Assembly: GCA_041690635.1 (NCBI GenBank)
Contig: JAWLGZ010000001.1
Coordinates: 124,001-188,000, forward strand
Direction: 5' to 3'
Length of the DNA stretch: 64,000 bases
Origin: JAWLGZ01 sp041690635
GTDB lineage: Bacteria > Pseudomonadota > Gammaproteobacteria > Thiohalomonadales > Thiohalomonadaceae
Position 1 is the stretch's first letter; each line of letters begins with the position of its first letter. This document shows, in pieces, positions 18,048-26,503 of the stretch. Both the position numbers and the translations under genes were made by a program. Below the pieces are notes generated by a model. It saw only the letters and a list, made by a program, of their open reading frames with translations, searched no databases and was not told where the DNA came from.

Positions 18048-18081
18048 GCCCAAAGCAAGAAGGCCCCTAGCGGGGCGGCCT
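18048..18081 (-). terminator. Probable terminator of the PAS kinase gene
   Basis: On the minus strand a GC-rich hairpin (18061-18081; arms built on GGCCGCCCC and GGGGCCT around a short loop) is followed by TCTTGCTTTGGG. The T-tract is weak, so factor-independent termination is likely but not certain. Confidence 0.5.
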
Positions 18082-18128
18082 GGCGAGCGTGCTTGAGGAG
18101 ACCGTAACGCCGATACGGCTCGGGCGGT

Positions 18129-19790
18129 CTAACCCGCGGGTGTGTGCACCACCTTCGGCCAGCTGAAACGGAACGTGGAGCCACGGCCCGGCACCGATTC
18201 CAGGCCGATGTGTCCACCCACGCCCTCCACCAGCCGCTTGACCACAGCCAGGCCGATACCGGTGCCTTCACGCTCCTTCGGAGCGGGGCCGCGCTGGAGC
18301 ATCTGGAAGACCCGATCATGGTACTCGGGAGGGATGCCGGGGCCGTCGTCGGCTACCTCGAATTCGTAGTATTCGCCGGCCTCACGGACCGATACCCACA
18401 CATGCCCGTCCGCCCGGTCGTGGTACTTGAGGGCGTTGTCGACCAGATTGGCGAACACCTGCTGCAGCGGTGGCCGCTCCGCATACAGACGCGGCATGTC
18501 CGGGGGCACAGACACGGTGAAACCCGCGGGTACATCGCACACTTGAAGCACCTCCGCCACCAGGGCGGCGGTATCCACCTCGCCGACCTCGCCGCCGCTG
18601 TGACCGGCGCGGGCATAGTCGAGCAGCCCGCCGATCAGCTCGCTCATGCGCCGGACACGCTCGCGCAACAGGTGCAACTGGCCGCGGCCCGTCTCCGATA
18701 GCCGCCCGCCCTCATCCTCTTCGAGCGCGCCCGACATCGCGTCGACCGCCCGCAGGGGCGTCTTGAGGTCGTGCGCCACCAGCGAGGCAAACTGCTGGAG
18801 CTTTTCGTTCTGCCGACGCAGTTCCTCTTTGTCGCGGCGGGCCTCTTCCATTCGCTTGCGCTCGGTCACCTCCTCGGTCACCACGTTGACCGCCACCACC
18901 CGTTCGGCGTCGTCCGTGAGCGGGTGCCAGTGCTCCACCCAGTCGCGGCGCACCCCGGGCTGCGCCGCGGTCTCGCCGCCGATCTCCACATTCAGGATGG
19001 GCTCGCCGGTGGCGAGCACGTGGCGCAGCCCGGGCACGGCCTGTTCCGCCAGCGCCGGCACGACGTCGGTCACCCGCCTGCCCAGGTGCTCGGCGGCGGG
19101 AAGGCCGTTCATGGCGGCCAGGCAGTCATTGACCCGCAGGTAGCGCAGCTCGGTGTCCAGCACGGCCAGGCCGACCGGGGCGCTGCGGTAGATGGCCTCC
19201 AGCTCGGCCGCCTCCCGCCGGTAGCGCGCCTCGCTCTCGCGCAGGGCCAGCTGCGACCGATTCAGAGGCGTAACGTTGATCAGGGCACTGCGGCTGGTAC
19301 GCTCGTGCACCTTACCGCGCCCGGCTGCGATGCTCTCCAGGCGCACCTCGACGGGTCCGTCACGGCCCCTGAGAGTGACCTCCGCCGCCTGGCGGTGGGT
19401 GGAACCGAACACCGCCTGCAGGTGACTGAAGAACAGCGTGCTCTGGCCGGGCGCCAGATAGCTGGTGAACGACTGGCCGATGACTCCCCGCCGCTCCTGG
19501 CCGAGCAGTTCGGCCGCGGAGAGGTTGAGGTCGAGTATCCGTCCCCGGCCGTCGAAGCTCGCATAGCCGACCGGGGCGAAGTCGTACAGATCGGCATAAC
19601 GGTCGCGGGCGGCCTCCAGTTCGTCGTGGGCCTCGCGCAGTTCGCGGTTCTGCATCTCCAGCTCGATCTGGTGGACCTGGAGATTGTGCAGCATTTGCCG
19701 TACCTCGTCGGATTCACCCTGCAGGGCGACCTGCAGCGATGCCAGCCGCTCCCTCAACTGCTCCTCGCTCAAGCGGTGCATCGATTCCAT
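18129..19790 (-). CDS. Cytoplasmic PAS-PAS histidine kinase
   Basis: The 553-residue protein has no membrane helix. An N-terminal coiled coil (LHNLQVHQIELEMQNRELRE) leads to a PAS domain at about 70-180 (YDFAPVGYASFDGRGRILDL) and a second at about 200-315 (YRSAPVGLAVLDTELRYLRV). The kinase core has LQQFASLVAHDLKTPLRAVD, NLVDNALKYH, DDGPGIPPEYHDRVF and GTGIGLAVVKRLVE. It follows the CheB-CheR fusion gene by 13 bases, so the two are probably one transcript. No receiver domain is fused or adjacent. ATG 19790 has AGGGA about 7 bases upstream; the frame to 19841 lies inside the preceding gene. Confidence 0.93.
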   Translation of the reverse strand: MESMHRLSEEQLRERLASLQVALQGESDEVRQMLHNLQVHQIELEMQNRELREAHDELEAARDRYADLYDFAPVGYASFDGRGRILDLNLSAAELLGQERRGVIGQSFTSYLAPGQSTLFFSHLQAVFGSTHRQAAEVTLRGRDGPVEVRLESIAAGRGKVHERTSRSALINVTPLNRSQLALRESEARYRREAAELEAIYRSAPVGLAVLDTELRYLRVNDCLAAMNGLPAAEHLGRRVTDVVPALAEQAVPGLRHVLATGEPILNVEIGGETAAQPGVRRDWVEHWHPLTDDAERVVAVNVVTEEVTERKRMEEARRDKEELRRQNEKLQQFASLVAHDLKTPLRAVDAMSGALEEDEGGRLSETGRGQLHLLRERVRRMSELIGGLLDYARAGHSGGEVGEVDTAALVAEVLQVCDVPAGFTVSVPPDMPRLYAERPPLQQVFANLVDNALKYHDRADGHVWVSVREAGEYYEFEVADDGPGIPPEYHDRVFQMLQRGPAPKEREGTGIGLAVVKRLVEGVGGHIGLESVPGRGSTFRFSWPKVVHTPAG

Positions 19791-19803
19791 GTGTGTCCCT
19801 AGA

Positions 19804-22800
19804 TCAGCGGCTCGACTGTGGCGGCGGGGTGCCCGTTCCATCCTCGACCGCCCGCTCGGTGGTGGCCATCGCCTGTGGCCGACCGTCGTCGTCCAGCACG
19901 AGCGAGGCGGTCAACTCAACGTCCACGATATGCCCGTCGCGGGTGACCCGCCGGGTCCTGAATCGATCGATCGCTTCCCCGCGGCGCAGCCGCTGCAACA
20001 GCTCCGCCTCGTGCGCGCGGGCGTCCGGCGGCAGCAGCCGCTCGATACCCAACCCCAGTATCTCCTCTTCGCTGTAGCCGAACATCCTTTGCGCCGCCGG
20101 GTTCCAGGCGCGGATGCGGCCCTCGAAGTCGCGCACCGTGATGGCGTCGTCGGCGTCGCGCACCACCGCCGCCAGCCACTGGGCGCGTTCGAGGTTGCGC
20201 TTGAGCTCAGTGATATCCTGCTCGATGAGCATGATGGCGCTGGGTGTCCCGCTGGGCCCGGGCAGGGGGGAGGCGGTGAACCGGACCTCCAGCTCGCGGC
20301 CGTCGCGGGTCACCCGCGGGGCCTCGACGTAGCGCAGGGTCTCGCCCCGACCCAACTGCTGTAGCAGCTCCCGCACCTCTCGGCGCGCTGCGGGCGGCAC
20401 GAGGTCGTTCAGATTCATCCGCTGCGCCTCGTCCTCCGGGTAGCCATACAACGCCTCGGCGCCCCGATTCCATTCGAGGATGCGGCCGTTCAGGCCCAGC
20501 AGGATAATGGCGTCGGCAGACTCACGTACCATGGCCGCCAGCCGGTGGACCTGCGCGTGCCCGGCGGAGAACTCGGCCAGGTCGACGAACACCAGCACAG
20601 CCCCTTCGATGGCGCCGTCCTTGGACTTGTAAGGCCGCATCCGCAGCGAGTACCAGCGCTCCCTGTTGTCGCTGACCTCGATGGTCCTGCTGCCGGCATC
20701 GTCGATGACCTCCCGCAGGTGCCGGCCGAGGTCCTCGATGTCGAGATTGGTGCGCAGGTGGCTCAGCGGCCGCCCGACGTCGGCGTCGATGAGGTTGAGC
20801 AGCGGCCGGGCCATGGGGGTGAAGTGGCGCACCCGCAGCTGCGCGTCCAGCATGACCAGGGGCAACTCGGCGCTGGCGAGCAGGTTGAGCAGGTCGTCAT
20901 GGGCGTGTTCGAGCTGGCGATTGCGCACCACCAGCTCCTCGTTGACCGTGGCCAGCTCCTCGTTGGTGGATTGCAGCTCCTCCTTGGCGCTCTCCAGTTC
21001 CTCATTCGTGCCCTGCAACTCCTCGTTGCTCGACAGCAGCTCCTCGTAGGCGGCCTGCAGCGCCTCGCCGGTGTTGACCTGGTCGTTGATGATGGACTGC
21101 AACTGCGCCCGGGTGGCCGACAGCTCCTGCTCCAGCGTCCGCGCCCGCCGTGCCTGCTCGCCGTCGGGCGACGGAGCGGTCGTGGCCACGGCCGCCTCCT
21201 CGAACACCACGAGCACATGACCGGGGAGGGCCGGCAGCGGCGCCAGCACCAGGTCGACGTAGCGGTCGCCCTCCTGCCCACGGTAGCGGACGGTCTCCTG
21301 CCTGACCCGCTCGTGGCTCTCCAGCGCCTTGTGCACCCCCACGTGCAGGGCCGCTGTCAGCTCCTGGCGGACCACCTTGAGCAGCTTGGCGCTGGCGGCG
21401 CCGTGGGCCGGCTCGATGTAGGGACCGGTGCGTCCGCTGTAACCGACCACCTCCATCTGATCGTTGACGATCAGCGCCGGCGGGCCGAATTCGGCGAGGA
21501 TGTACTGCTCGGCCTCGCGCATCGGGTCGCGCGCCGGTGCGCCGGCCACCGCGGTCGGCGGGAGGGGGCTGCCGGCCAGGTGCGCCGCGGACCAGGCCCC
21601 CGCCGGGCGCGGAAACGGCCCCGGGGCGGATTTCCTCTCGTAGATCTTGAGCCGCTTGTCCGTCAGGGAGAACAGGTCGGCCGACTTGCCGATGCTCTCC
21701 GAGGTGCCCAGCAGCAGGTAGCCGTTCGGCTTGAGCGCGTAATACAGCGTCCCCAGCACCCTTTTCTGTAGCTCCGGACCGAAGTAGATGAGCAGATTGC
21801 GGCAGGAGACCAGGTCCATGCGCGAGAACGGCGGGTCGCGGGTGAGGTCCTGTACGGCGAACACGCACAGGTCGCGGATCGCCTTGTGCACCTGGTAGCC
21901 GTGGGTGGTCTTGACGAAGAAGCGCTGCAACCGCTCCGCGGAGACGTCGGCCGCGATGCTCTCCGGATAGAGGCCGGCACGCGCCTTGAGGATGGCCCGC
22001 TCGTCGATATCGCTGGCGAAGACCTGCACCGGCTGCGCCGGTACCGAGGTGGCGGAGAGGTATTCGGTCAGGGCGATGGCGAGGGAGTAGGCCTCCTCGC
22101 CGCTGGCGCAACCCGGAACCCAGACCCGGATGGGATCATTGACCGCACGCCCCTCGATGAGTCGCGGGAAGACCTGCTGCTTGAGCGCCTCGAATGCTTC
22201 CGGGTCACGGAAGAAGGCGGTGACGCTGATCAGGAGGTCCTCGAACAGGGCCTGCCCCTCGCCGGGCGACTGTTGCAGGTAGCGGATGTACTGCCCGACC
22301 TCGTGCAGATTGTGCAGCACCATGCGCCGGCGGATGCGCCGTTCGATAGTATTGGGCTTGTAGCCGGTGAAGTCGTGGCCCTTCTGATCCCGCAGCAGAA
22401 CGAGAATGGTGTCCAGGCCGTCACTCAACTCATGCCGCTCGGCGACCGGCGGATGCAGCGGGTCGCGCGCGATCCGCGCCAGCTCCCGAGCGATTCCGCC
22501 CGGGGGCAGCACCAGGTCCACCGCACCGGCGGCGACAGCGCTGTGGGGCATGCCGGTGTGCTGCGCACTCGCTTCGTCCTGGGCCAGCGTAATGCCGCCC
22601 TCGGCCTTGACCGCCTGCATCCCCAGCGCCCCGTCCGAGGCGCTGCCCGAGAGGATGACGGCGACGGCGCGCGGACCCTGATCACGGGCGAGCGAGCGCA
22701 GGAAGTGGTCCACCGTGAGAAGCGGCCCGTGGTGGTCCTCGGGCCACGGGAGCACCTGCAGCACGCCGTGCAGGATGCCGAGATTGGCGTTCGGCGGAAT

Positions 22801-23097
22801 GACGTAGAGGTGATTGGGCGCGACCGCCAGGCCGTGGCGGGCCTCCTCGACGGGCATGGCGGTATGCCGGGCCAGCAGCGCCACCAGCATGCTTGGATGG
22901 GAAGGCGCCAGATGCTGGACCAGCACGAAGCCCAGGCCGGTATCGGGCGGCAGTGCGTCGAGCAGTGCCGTGACCGCTTCGAGGCCGCCCGCCGAGGCGC
23001 CGATACCGACGATAGCCTTGGCCTGCCCTGCTTTTGCCGACCTGTTCCCCTGCCTGGGACCACCGGCCCGGTTTGCGTGTCTTCCATCCGTGTTCAT
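19804..23097 (-). CDS. CheB-CheR fusion with coiled coil and three PAS domains
   Basis: The 1097-residue protein starts with a CheB methylesterase domain (about 30-215): GIGASAGGLEAV holds the catalytic Ser, VQHLAPSHPSML the His and DGALGMQAVKAEGG the Asp. A CheR methyltransferase domain follows (about 225-490), with YKPNTIERRIRRRM, SVTAFFRDPEAFEAL and the SAM-binding motif VWVPGCASGEEAYS. After a PAS-like stretch comes a long coiled coil (about 640-720) with the repeating phrase EELxSxNEEL, then three PAS domains to the C-terminus. There is no receiver or kinase domain. Such fusions often pair with a PAS kinase, and one is encoded 13 bases downstream. ATG 23097 is preferred over TTG 23109; its ribosome site is weak. 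Confidence 0.93.
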   Translation of the reverse strand: MNTDGRHANRAGGPRQGNRSAKAGQAKAIVGIGASAGGLEAVTALLDALPPDTGLGFVLVQHLAPSHPSMLVALLARHTAMPVEEARHGLAVAPNHLYVIPPNANLGILHGVLQVLPWPEDHHGPLLTVDHFLRSLARDQGPRAVAVILSGSASDGALGMQAVKAEGGITLAQDEASAQHTGMPHSAVAAGAVDLVLPPGGIARELARIARDPLHPPVAERHELSDGLDTILVLLRDQKGHDFTGYKPNTIERRIRRRMVLHNLHEVGQYIRYLQQSPGEGQALFEDLLISVTAFFRDPEAFEALKQQVFPRLIEGRAVNDPIRVWVPGCASGEEAYSLAIALTEYLSATSVPAQPVQVFASDIDERAILKARAGLYPESIAADVSAERLQRFFVKTTHGYQVHKAIRDLCVFAVQDLTRDPPFSRMDLVSCRNLLIYFGPELQKRVLGTLYYALKPNGYLLLGTSESIGKSADLFSLTDKRLKIYERKSAPGPFPRPAGAWSAAHLAGSPLPPTAVAGAPARDPMREAEQYILAEFGPPALIVNDQMEVVGYSGRTGPYIEPAHGAASAKLLKVVRQELTAALHVGVHKALESHERVRQETVRYRGQEGDRYVDLVLAPLPALPGHVLVVFEEAAVATTAPSPDGEQARRARTLEQELSATRAQLQSIINDQVNTGEALQAAYEELLSSNEELQGTNEELESAKEELQSTNEELATVNEELVVRNRQLEHAHDDLLNLLASAELPLVMLDAQLRVRHFTPMARPLLNLIDADVGRPLSHLRTNLDIEDLGRHLREVIDDAGSRTIEVSDNRERWYSLRMRPYKSKDGAIEGAVLVFVDLAEFSAGHAQVHRLAAMVRESADAIILLGLNGRILEWNRGAEALYGYPEDEAQRMNLNDLVPPAARREVRELLQQLGRGETLRYVEAPRVTRDGRELEVRFTASPLPGPSGTPSAIMLIEQDITELKRNLERAQWLAAVVRDADDAITVRDFEGRIRAWNPAAQRMFGYSEEEILGLGIERLLPPDARAHEAELLQRLRRGEAIDRFRTRRVTRDGHIVDVELTASLVLDDDGRPQAMATTERAVEDGTGTPPPQSSR

Positions 23098-23288
23098 GAC
23101 GGCAGCCAAGGCTCTTTCGCTCTCGTATGCGTCACTCTATCGCGTTTCGTACCTCTGGGGGCAAGTGATGCCGCGGAGAGGTCGCTTTTTCCACGGAACG
23201 GGGCGGCGATGTTGGAGTCGAGCACCGGCCTAGCCGCGTGGAGCCCTCTACCGGTCCGAGGTCCCCGGACGCAGCTGTGAAATTTTTT

Positions 23289-23317
23289 TTGACAGCCGGA
23301 CCGGCCTCACCTAGTAC
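23289..23317 (+). promoter_or_regulatory. Promoter of the riboswitch transcript
   Basis: A perfect TTGACA (23289-23294) is followed after 17 bases by TAGTAC (23312-23317), a weak -10. The expected start at about 23324 falls exactly at the 5' edge of the riboswitch aptamer, which supports both calls. Confidence 0.65.
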
Positions 23318-23324
23318 TTGAGTA

Positions 23325-23416
23325 GGCCTGATAAAGGCAAACCTGTCGAAAGACAGGGGCGCAAAGCCACCGGTCTAAGGATTCTTCGGAATCTATGATC
23401 GCGGGGCTGCCAGGTC
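23325..23416 (+). ncRNA. Cyclic di-GMP-I (GEMM-I) riboswitch
   Basis: The aptamer shows the conserved GEMM-I elements in order. GGCAAACC at 23336-23343 is followed by a GAAA tetraloop at 23348-23351 on a TGTC/GACA stem, then GGGGCGCAAAGCCACCGG at 23356-23373 and CTAAGG at 23375-23380. A second stem capped by TTCG follows, and GCGGGGCTGCC at 23401-23411 closes the set. The outer helix pairs GGCCTG (23325-23330) with CAGGTC (23411-23416), one G-U pair included. The downstream gene in the same direction is the decayed PAS-GGDEF gene at 23590. No clear terminator hairpin with a T-run is visible in the 170 bases between; a CTGCC/GGGCAG hairpin at about 23498-23516 has no T-tract. Control may be at translation or through an element not recognised here. 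Confidence 0.93.
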
Positions 23417-23589
23417 TTCACCTTTCCTTTGACACATCCCTCCGCAGCAACCTGTGTGCAACGCGCCTGAAATCCATCATTCCCGAATAGTGTGATCTGC
23501 CAGCCCAAAGGGCAGCTGATGTCTGAGCCTCACCGGCGCCGCTCTATGCTTGCCCTAAGCGCAAGATCATGCGCGCATGAGGGACCGGT

Positions 23590-24133
23590 GTGAACGACCT
23601 GACCGCCAACGAGAACGAGGCCTTGAGGCGAGAGGTTCAGGCGCTGCGGGAGGAACTGGATTCATGTCGTGAATACGTCCGGCACTACCGGCGCCTGTTT
23701 GATTCCGTCATTGAGGGCTTCGGCCTGGCCGATGTCATTCTGGACGATCAGGGCCGTCCCTCCGACTTCCGGCTGCTGGAGCCGCGCAAGCGGGCGGAGC
23801 GGGCAGCCATCGAGCAGTTCAAGCTGGCCGAGGCCGTGTTCACCAACAGCGTGGCGGCATTGGCCGTGCTTGACCGGGCATTTTATCGGGGGAAGATCAC
23901 ATTCACTGCTTTCCTTCGGGATATCTCTGAACGAAGGGCTGCTGAAGAGCAGATCCGCCGACTGGCGATGATCGATCCGATCACCGGACTGGCAAATCGC
24001 CACCATTTGGAGACCAAACGTTGCTTGAGACGTTGGCTACGCGAAATACTTTGGACGCCGGGTCGGGCTGCTCCTGCTTGACCTGGATGACTTCAAGCCG
24101 GTAAATGACACCACCGTGTTTCGTTGCAATTAA
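23590..24133 (+). pseudogene. Decayed PAS-GGDEF diguanylate cyclase gene
   Basis: The frame from GTG 23590 begins with a coiled coil (NENEALRREVQALREELDSC) and a PAS start (FDSVIEGFGLADVILDDQGR). It then jumps to PRKRAERAAIEQFKLAEAVF, a second PAS start ending at LDRAF, and then FTAFLRDISERRAAEEQIRR and MIDPITGLANRHHLETK of a GGDEF domain. The jumps indicate internal deletions in both PAS domains. At about 24025 the frame breaks; GRRVGLLLLDLDDFKPVND continues in another frame and ends at a TAA at 24131, before any GGDEF motif. The enzyme cannot be active. GAGGGA precedes the GTG. A c-di-GMP riboswitch lies upstream, which fits feedback control of a former cyclase. Confidence 0.88.
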
Positions 24134-24245
24134 CGCTTCCGCGTCAACTGGCCGGCCGCTTGGACCTGCTCGATGGCAGTGGTCGGTCTCGACTTTCCAG
24201 GGACATCCGTTTCCCCCCCACCTCCTGTTTACGGCAGCCCCCTTC

Positions 24246-25757
24246 ATGCACTGGAACTTCAACTTCGACCACAGCTACGCTCGTCTGCCCGAACCGTTCT
24301 TCACCCGGGTACAACCCGTCCCGGTAAGCACCCCGCTGCTGTTGTTGCTGAATCGGCGCCTTGCCGAAGAGCTGGGTCTCGATGCGGACGCGCTGACCGG
24401 GCCAGAGGCGGCCCTGATGCTTGGGGGGAATCGGTGTGATGCCTCAAGCGAGCCCCTTGCTCAGGCGTATGCCGGACACCAATTCGGGAATTTCACCCTG
24501 CTCGGGGATGGACGTGCCCATCTGCTCGGAGAACACCTGACCGCAGACGGAAGTCGTGTCGATGTCCAGCTCAAGGGCTCGGGACCGACGCCCTACTCAC
24601 GCCGTGGCGATGGACGGGCAGCGCTCGGTCCGATGCTGCGTGAGTACCTGATCAGTGAGGCAATGCAGGGGCTGGGAATACCCACGACGCGGAGCCTTGC
24701 GGTAGTTGCAACCGGTGAACCGGTGTTCCGGGAGACAGCCCTCCCCGGGGCGGTACTGACCCGCATCGCCAGCAGCCACATCCGGGTCGGCACCTTCGAG
24801 TACGCAGCCGCGCTCGATGCAGGCGTGGATGTCCCGGGGCACCCCGGACGGCGAACGGACAACGGGGAATTCACCCGGGTGCTCGCTGACTACACCCTGC
24901 AGCGCCACTACCCGGAGCTCTGCGAAAAGCCGACGCGCTACGCCGATCTGGTGGGTGCGGTGATGGAGCGGCAGGCCCGCCTGATCGCGAACTGGATGCG
25001 GGTGGGCTTCGTGCATGGCGTGATGAATACCGACAACATGACGTTATCGGGCGAGACCATCGATTACGGCCCCTGCGCCTTCATGGATCACTACGACCCG
25101 GAGACGGTGTTCAGCTCCATCGACACCAACGGCCGTTACGCCTTCGGCAATCAGGGCAGGATCGCCCAGTGGAACCTGGCACGTTTCGCGGAAACCCTGC
25201 TACCGCACATGGATCCGGACCCGAAGGTCGCCCTGACCTTGGCCGAGGAGATGATTGGCCGTTACCCGGCGATGTTCAATGCGCACTGGCAGGCCGCCAT
25301 GCGGCAAAAACTGGGGCTGGGCAACGAGGAGCCGGACGATCCGGAGCTGATCGGGTCCTTGCTGGAGTGGATGCACCGAACTGGCGCTGACTACACCAAT
25401 ACCTTTCGAGACCTCGCCAGCCGAACCGCGGTCGAGACTCCCGCGCAGGTAAATCCGAGCTTCGGGGGCCCGGAATTCATGGCCTGGCATGCACGCTGGA
25501 AGGCACGGCTGAACCGGCAGGCCGGCCCCCTTGATGAAGCCGTGCTCCGGATGCGCGCGGCGAGCCCCGCCGTCATCCCACGAAATCATCGTGTGGAGCA
25601 GGCCATTGCCGCAGCCGTTGAATCCGGCGACCTCGACCCCGCGCGGCGCCTCCTGGAGGTTCTCGTCGCCCCCTACGATGCTGGGCTCGACGATTCCGCC
25701 TACCGTAAGCCGCCATGTCCGGATGAGCGCGTCTACCAGACCTTCTGCGGAACCTGA
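24246..25757 (+). CDS. selO: Protein adenylyltransferase SelO (YdiU/UPF0061 family)
   Basis: The 503-residue pseudokinase-fold enzyme transfers AMP from ATP to hydroxyl side chains of target proteins and is linked to redox stress. Family marks are HQFGNFTLLGDGRAHLLGE, VQLKGSGPTPYSRRGDGRAA, REYLISEAMQGLGIPTTRSL, and the catalytic and metal region GFVHGVMNTDNM with IDYGPCAFMD. The C-terminus ends TFCGT, with the near-terminal Cys that matches the Sec/Cys position of other SelO proteins. ATG 24246 fits the family start MHWNFNFDHSYARLP, although the ribosome site is weak. It lies about 110 bases after the decayed GGDEF gene, in the same direction as the riboswitch. Confidence 0.97.
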   Translation: MHWNFNFDHSYARLPEPFFTRVQPVPVSTPLLLLLNRRLAEELGLDADALTGPEAALMLGGNRCDASSEPLAQAYAGHQFGNFTLLGDGRAHLLGEHLTADGSRVDVQLKGSGPTPYSRRGDGRAALGPMLREYLISEAMQGLGIPTTRSLAVVATGEPVFRETALPGAVLTRIASSHIRVGTFEYAAALDAGVDVPGHPGRRTDNGEFTRVLADYTLQRHYPELCEKPTRYADLVGAVMERQARLIANWMRVGFVHGVMNTDNMTLSGETIDYGPCAFMDHYDPETVFSSIDTNGRYAFGNQGRIAQWNLARFAETLLPHMDPDPKVALTLAEEMIGRYPAMFNAHWQAAMRQKLGLGNEEPDDPELIGSLLEWMHRTGADYTNTFRDLASRTAVETPAQVNPSFGGPEFMAWHARWKARLNRQAGPLDEAVLRMRAASPAVIPRNHRVEQAIAAAVESGDLDPARRLLEVLVAPYDAGLDDSAYRKPPCPDERVYQTFCGT

Positions 25758-25838
25758 GCCCGAAGGTAAGTGACGGGAGCAAGCGGCGGGTACCGCCGAC
25801 CGGCTACTGGCCCCACTTGGCGCGGGAGGTCCAGTTTG

Positions 25839-25955
25839 GGGGAGCTGTTGCGCCTGGAGTGGCGGCGGGTCGATCTCTCCCGCCGGACGGGCTGGTCGGC
25901 GCCTGGCGCGCGAAGAACGGCGAGAGGCGGGGAATCCCTCTGAACCGGGACACGG
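25839..25955 (+). pseudogene. Remnant of a tyrosine recombinase (phage-type integrase)
   Basis: One frame reads GELLRLEWRRVDLSRRT, the strand-helix region just after the first catalytic Arg of phage integrases. A second frame continues RAKNGERRGIPLNRDTV, the following lysine-hairpin region. Only about 40 codons remain, broken by a frameshift, with no catalytic HxxR or Tyr part. The fragment lies about 100 bases from a tRNA-Arg gene, a usual integration site, so it marks an old integrated element. Confidence 0.7.
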
Positions 25956-25997
25956 TGCCGCGGATCAAGACGTCGGGAGTTCGGATCTCTCCGGGCG

Positions 25998-26035
25998 AAA
26001 AAGCGAAGGGCCCTCCGACCGAGTCGGAGAGCCCT
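25998..26035 (-). terminator. Terminator downstream of tRNA-Arg
   Basis: On the minus strand a long hairpin with arms AGGGCTCTCCGAC and GTCGGAGGGCCCT is followed by TCGCTTTTT. It begins 12 bases after the tRNA 3' end and would end the tRNA transcript. Confidence 0.8.
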
Positions 26036-26047
26036 CTATCTTTAGTT

Positions 26048-26124
26048 TGGCGCGCCCGGAGAGATTCGAACTCCCGACCGCCTGGTTCGTAGCCAGGTAC
26101 TCTATCCAGCTGAGCTACGGGCGC
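26048..26124 (-). tRNA. tRNA-Arg (anticodon ACG)
   Basis: The 77-base gene folds as a full cloverleaf: acceptor GCGCCCG pairs with CGGGCGC, the D arm contains AGCTGGAT, the anticodon stem is CCTGG/CCAGG around loop CTACGAA, and the T arm contains TTCGAAT. The anticodon ACG (read as ICG) decodes CGU, CGC and CGA. The CCA end is encoded in the DNA. Confidence 0.97.
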
Positions 26125-26228
26125 GTGTTGAGGTGCGCGATTATGGCGACGGGTCGGGAGAGTGTCAAGGAACCCCCTGCTGTCGAAATCGCATCGGTGC
26201 CGCTCGGTCGCCGTTTTGCTTTAGTGTA

Positions 26229-26256
26229 TGGCGAAAGGGATTCAAATCCTCTCGGG
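26229..26256 (-). other. tRNA 3'-end-like fragment, possible old attachment site
   Basis: Read on the minus strand this segment looks like the T arm and 3' end of a tRNA, ending TTTCGCCA, but no matching acceptor, D or anticodon arms are found next to it. It resembles the 3' end of the tRNA-Ser gene 60-80 bases away (shared GGCG, AGGGATTC and CCTC on the plus strand). With an integrase remnant nearby, a worn attachment-site copy is a reasonable reading; a decayed tRNA gene is the alternative. Confidence 0.4.
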
Positions 26257-26308
26257 GCAGCTTCGCTCAATCTTGCTGGATAACCCCGACCGCCAACTTC
26301 TTCACATA

Positions 26309-26401
26309 TGGCGGAGAGAGAGGGATTCGAACCCTCGATGGAGCTATTAACCCCATACTCCCTTAGCAGGGGAGCGCCTTCAGCCTCTCGGCCATCTCTC
26401 C
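26309..26401 (-). tRNA. tRNA-Ser (anticodon GCT)
   Basis: The 93-base gene has the long variable arm of serine tRNAs (TATGGGGTTAATAGCTCCAT region). Acceptor GGAGAGA pairs with TCTCTCC, and the anticodon stem CTCCC/GGGAG surrounds loop CTGCTAA, giving GCT for AGC and AGU codons. The CCA end is encoded. Confidence 0.97.
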
Positions 26402-26418
26402 AGTAACCTGAACCAAGC

Positions 26419-26443
26419 GAATGGCCGGCAATGCCGGCCATTC
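26419..26443. terminator. Perfect 11-bp hairpin between csrA and tRNA-Ser
   Basis: GAATGGCCGGC and GCCGGCCATTC pair completely around a 3-base loop. It lies about 60 bases after the csrA stop. No strong T-run follows in the minus direction, so it may be an attenuating or processing hairpin rather than a strong terminator. Confidence 0.5.
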
Positions 26444-26503
26444 ATTTGTCATTCAAAACAGATGCATCAGGATACCTGTGCAACCTCCACAGGTAAAGGC
26501 GAT

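Noticed and set aside
17793..18053. N-terminal extension of the MCP-CZB frame
   Set aside because: The extension runs through the 13-base tandem array (repeated PPAFPTRFP) and lies upstream of a good ribosome site and ATG at 17792.
23498..23516. Hairpin CTGCC/GGGCAG as terminator of the riboswitch leader
   Set aside because: The stem is short and no T-tract follows.
26047..26380. Open frames with RDSNSRPPGS, GERDSNPLG and similar phrases
   Set aside because: These are the known false proteins read from the antisense strand of tRNA 3' ends.
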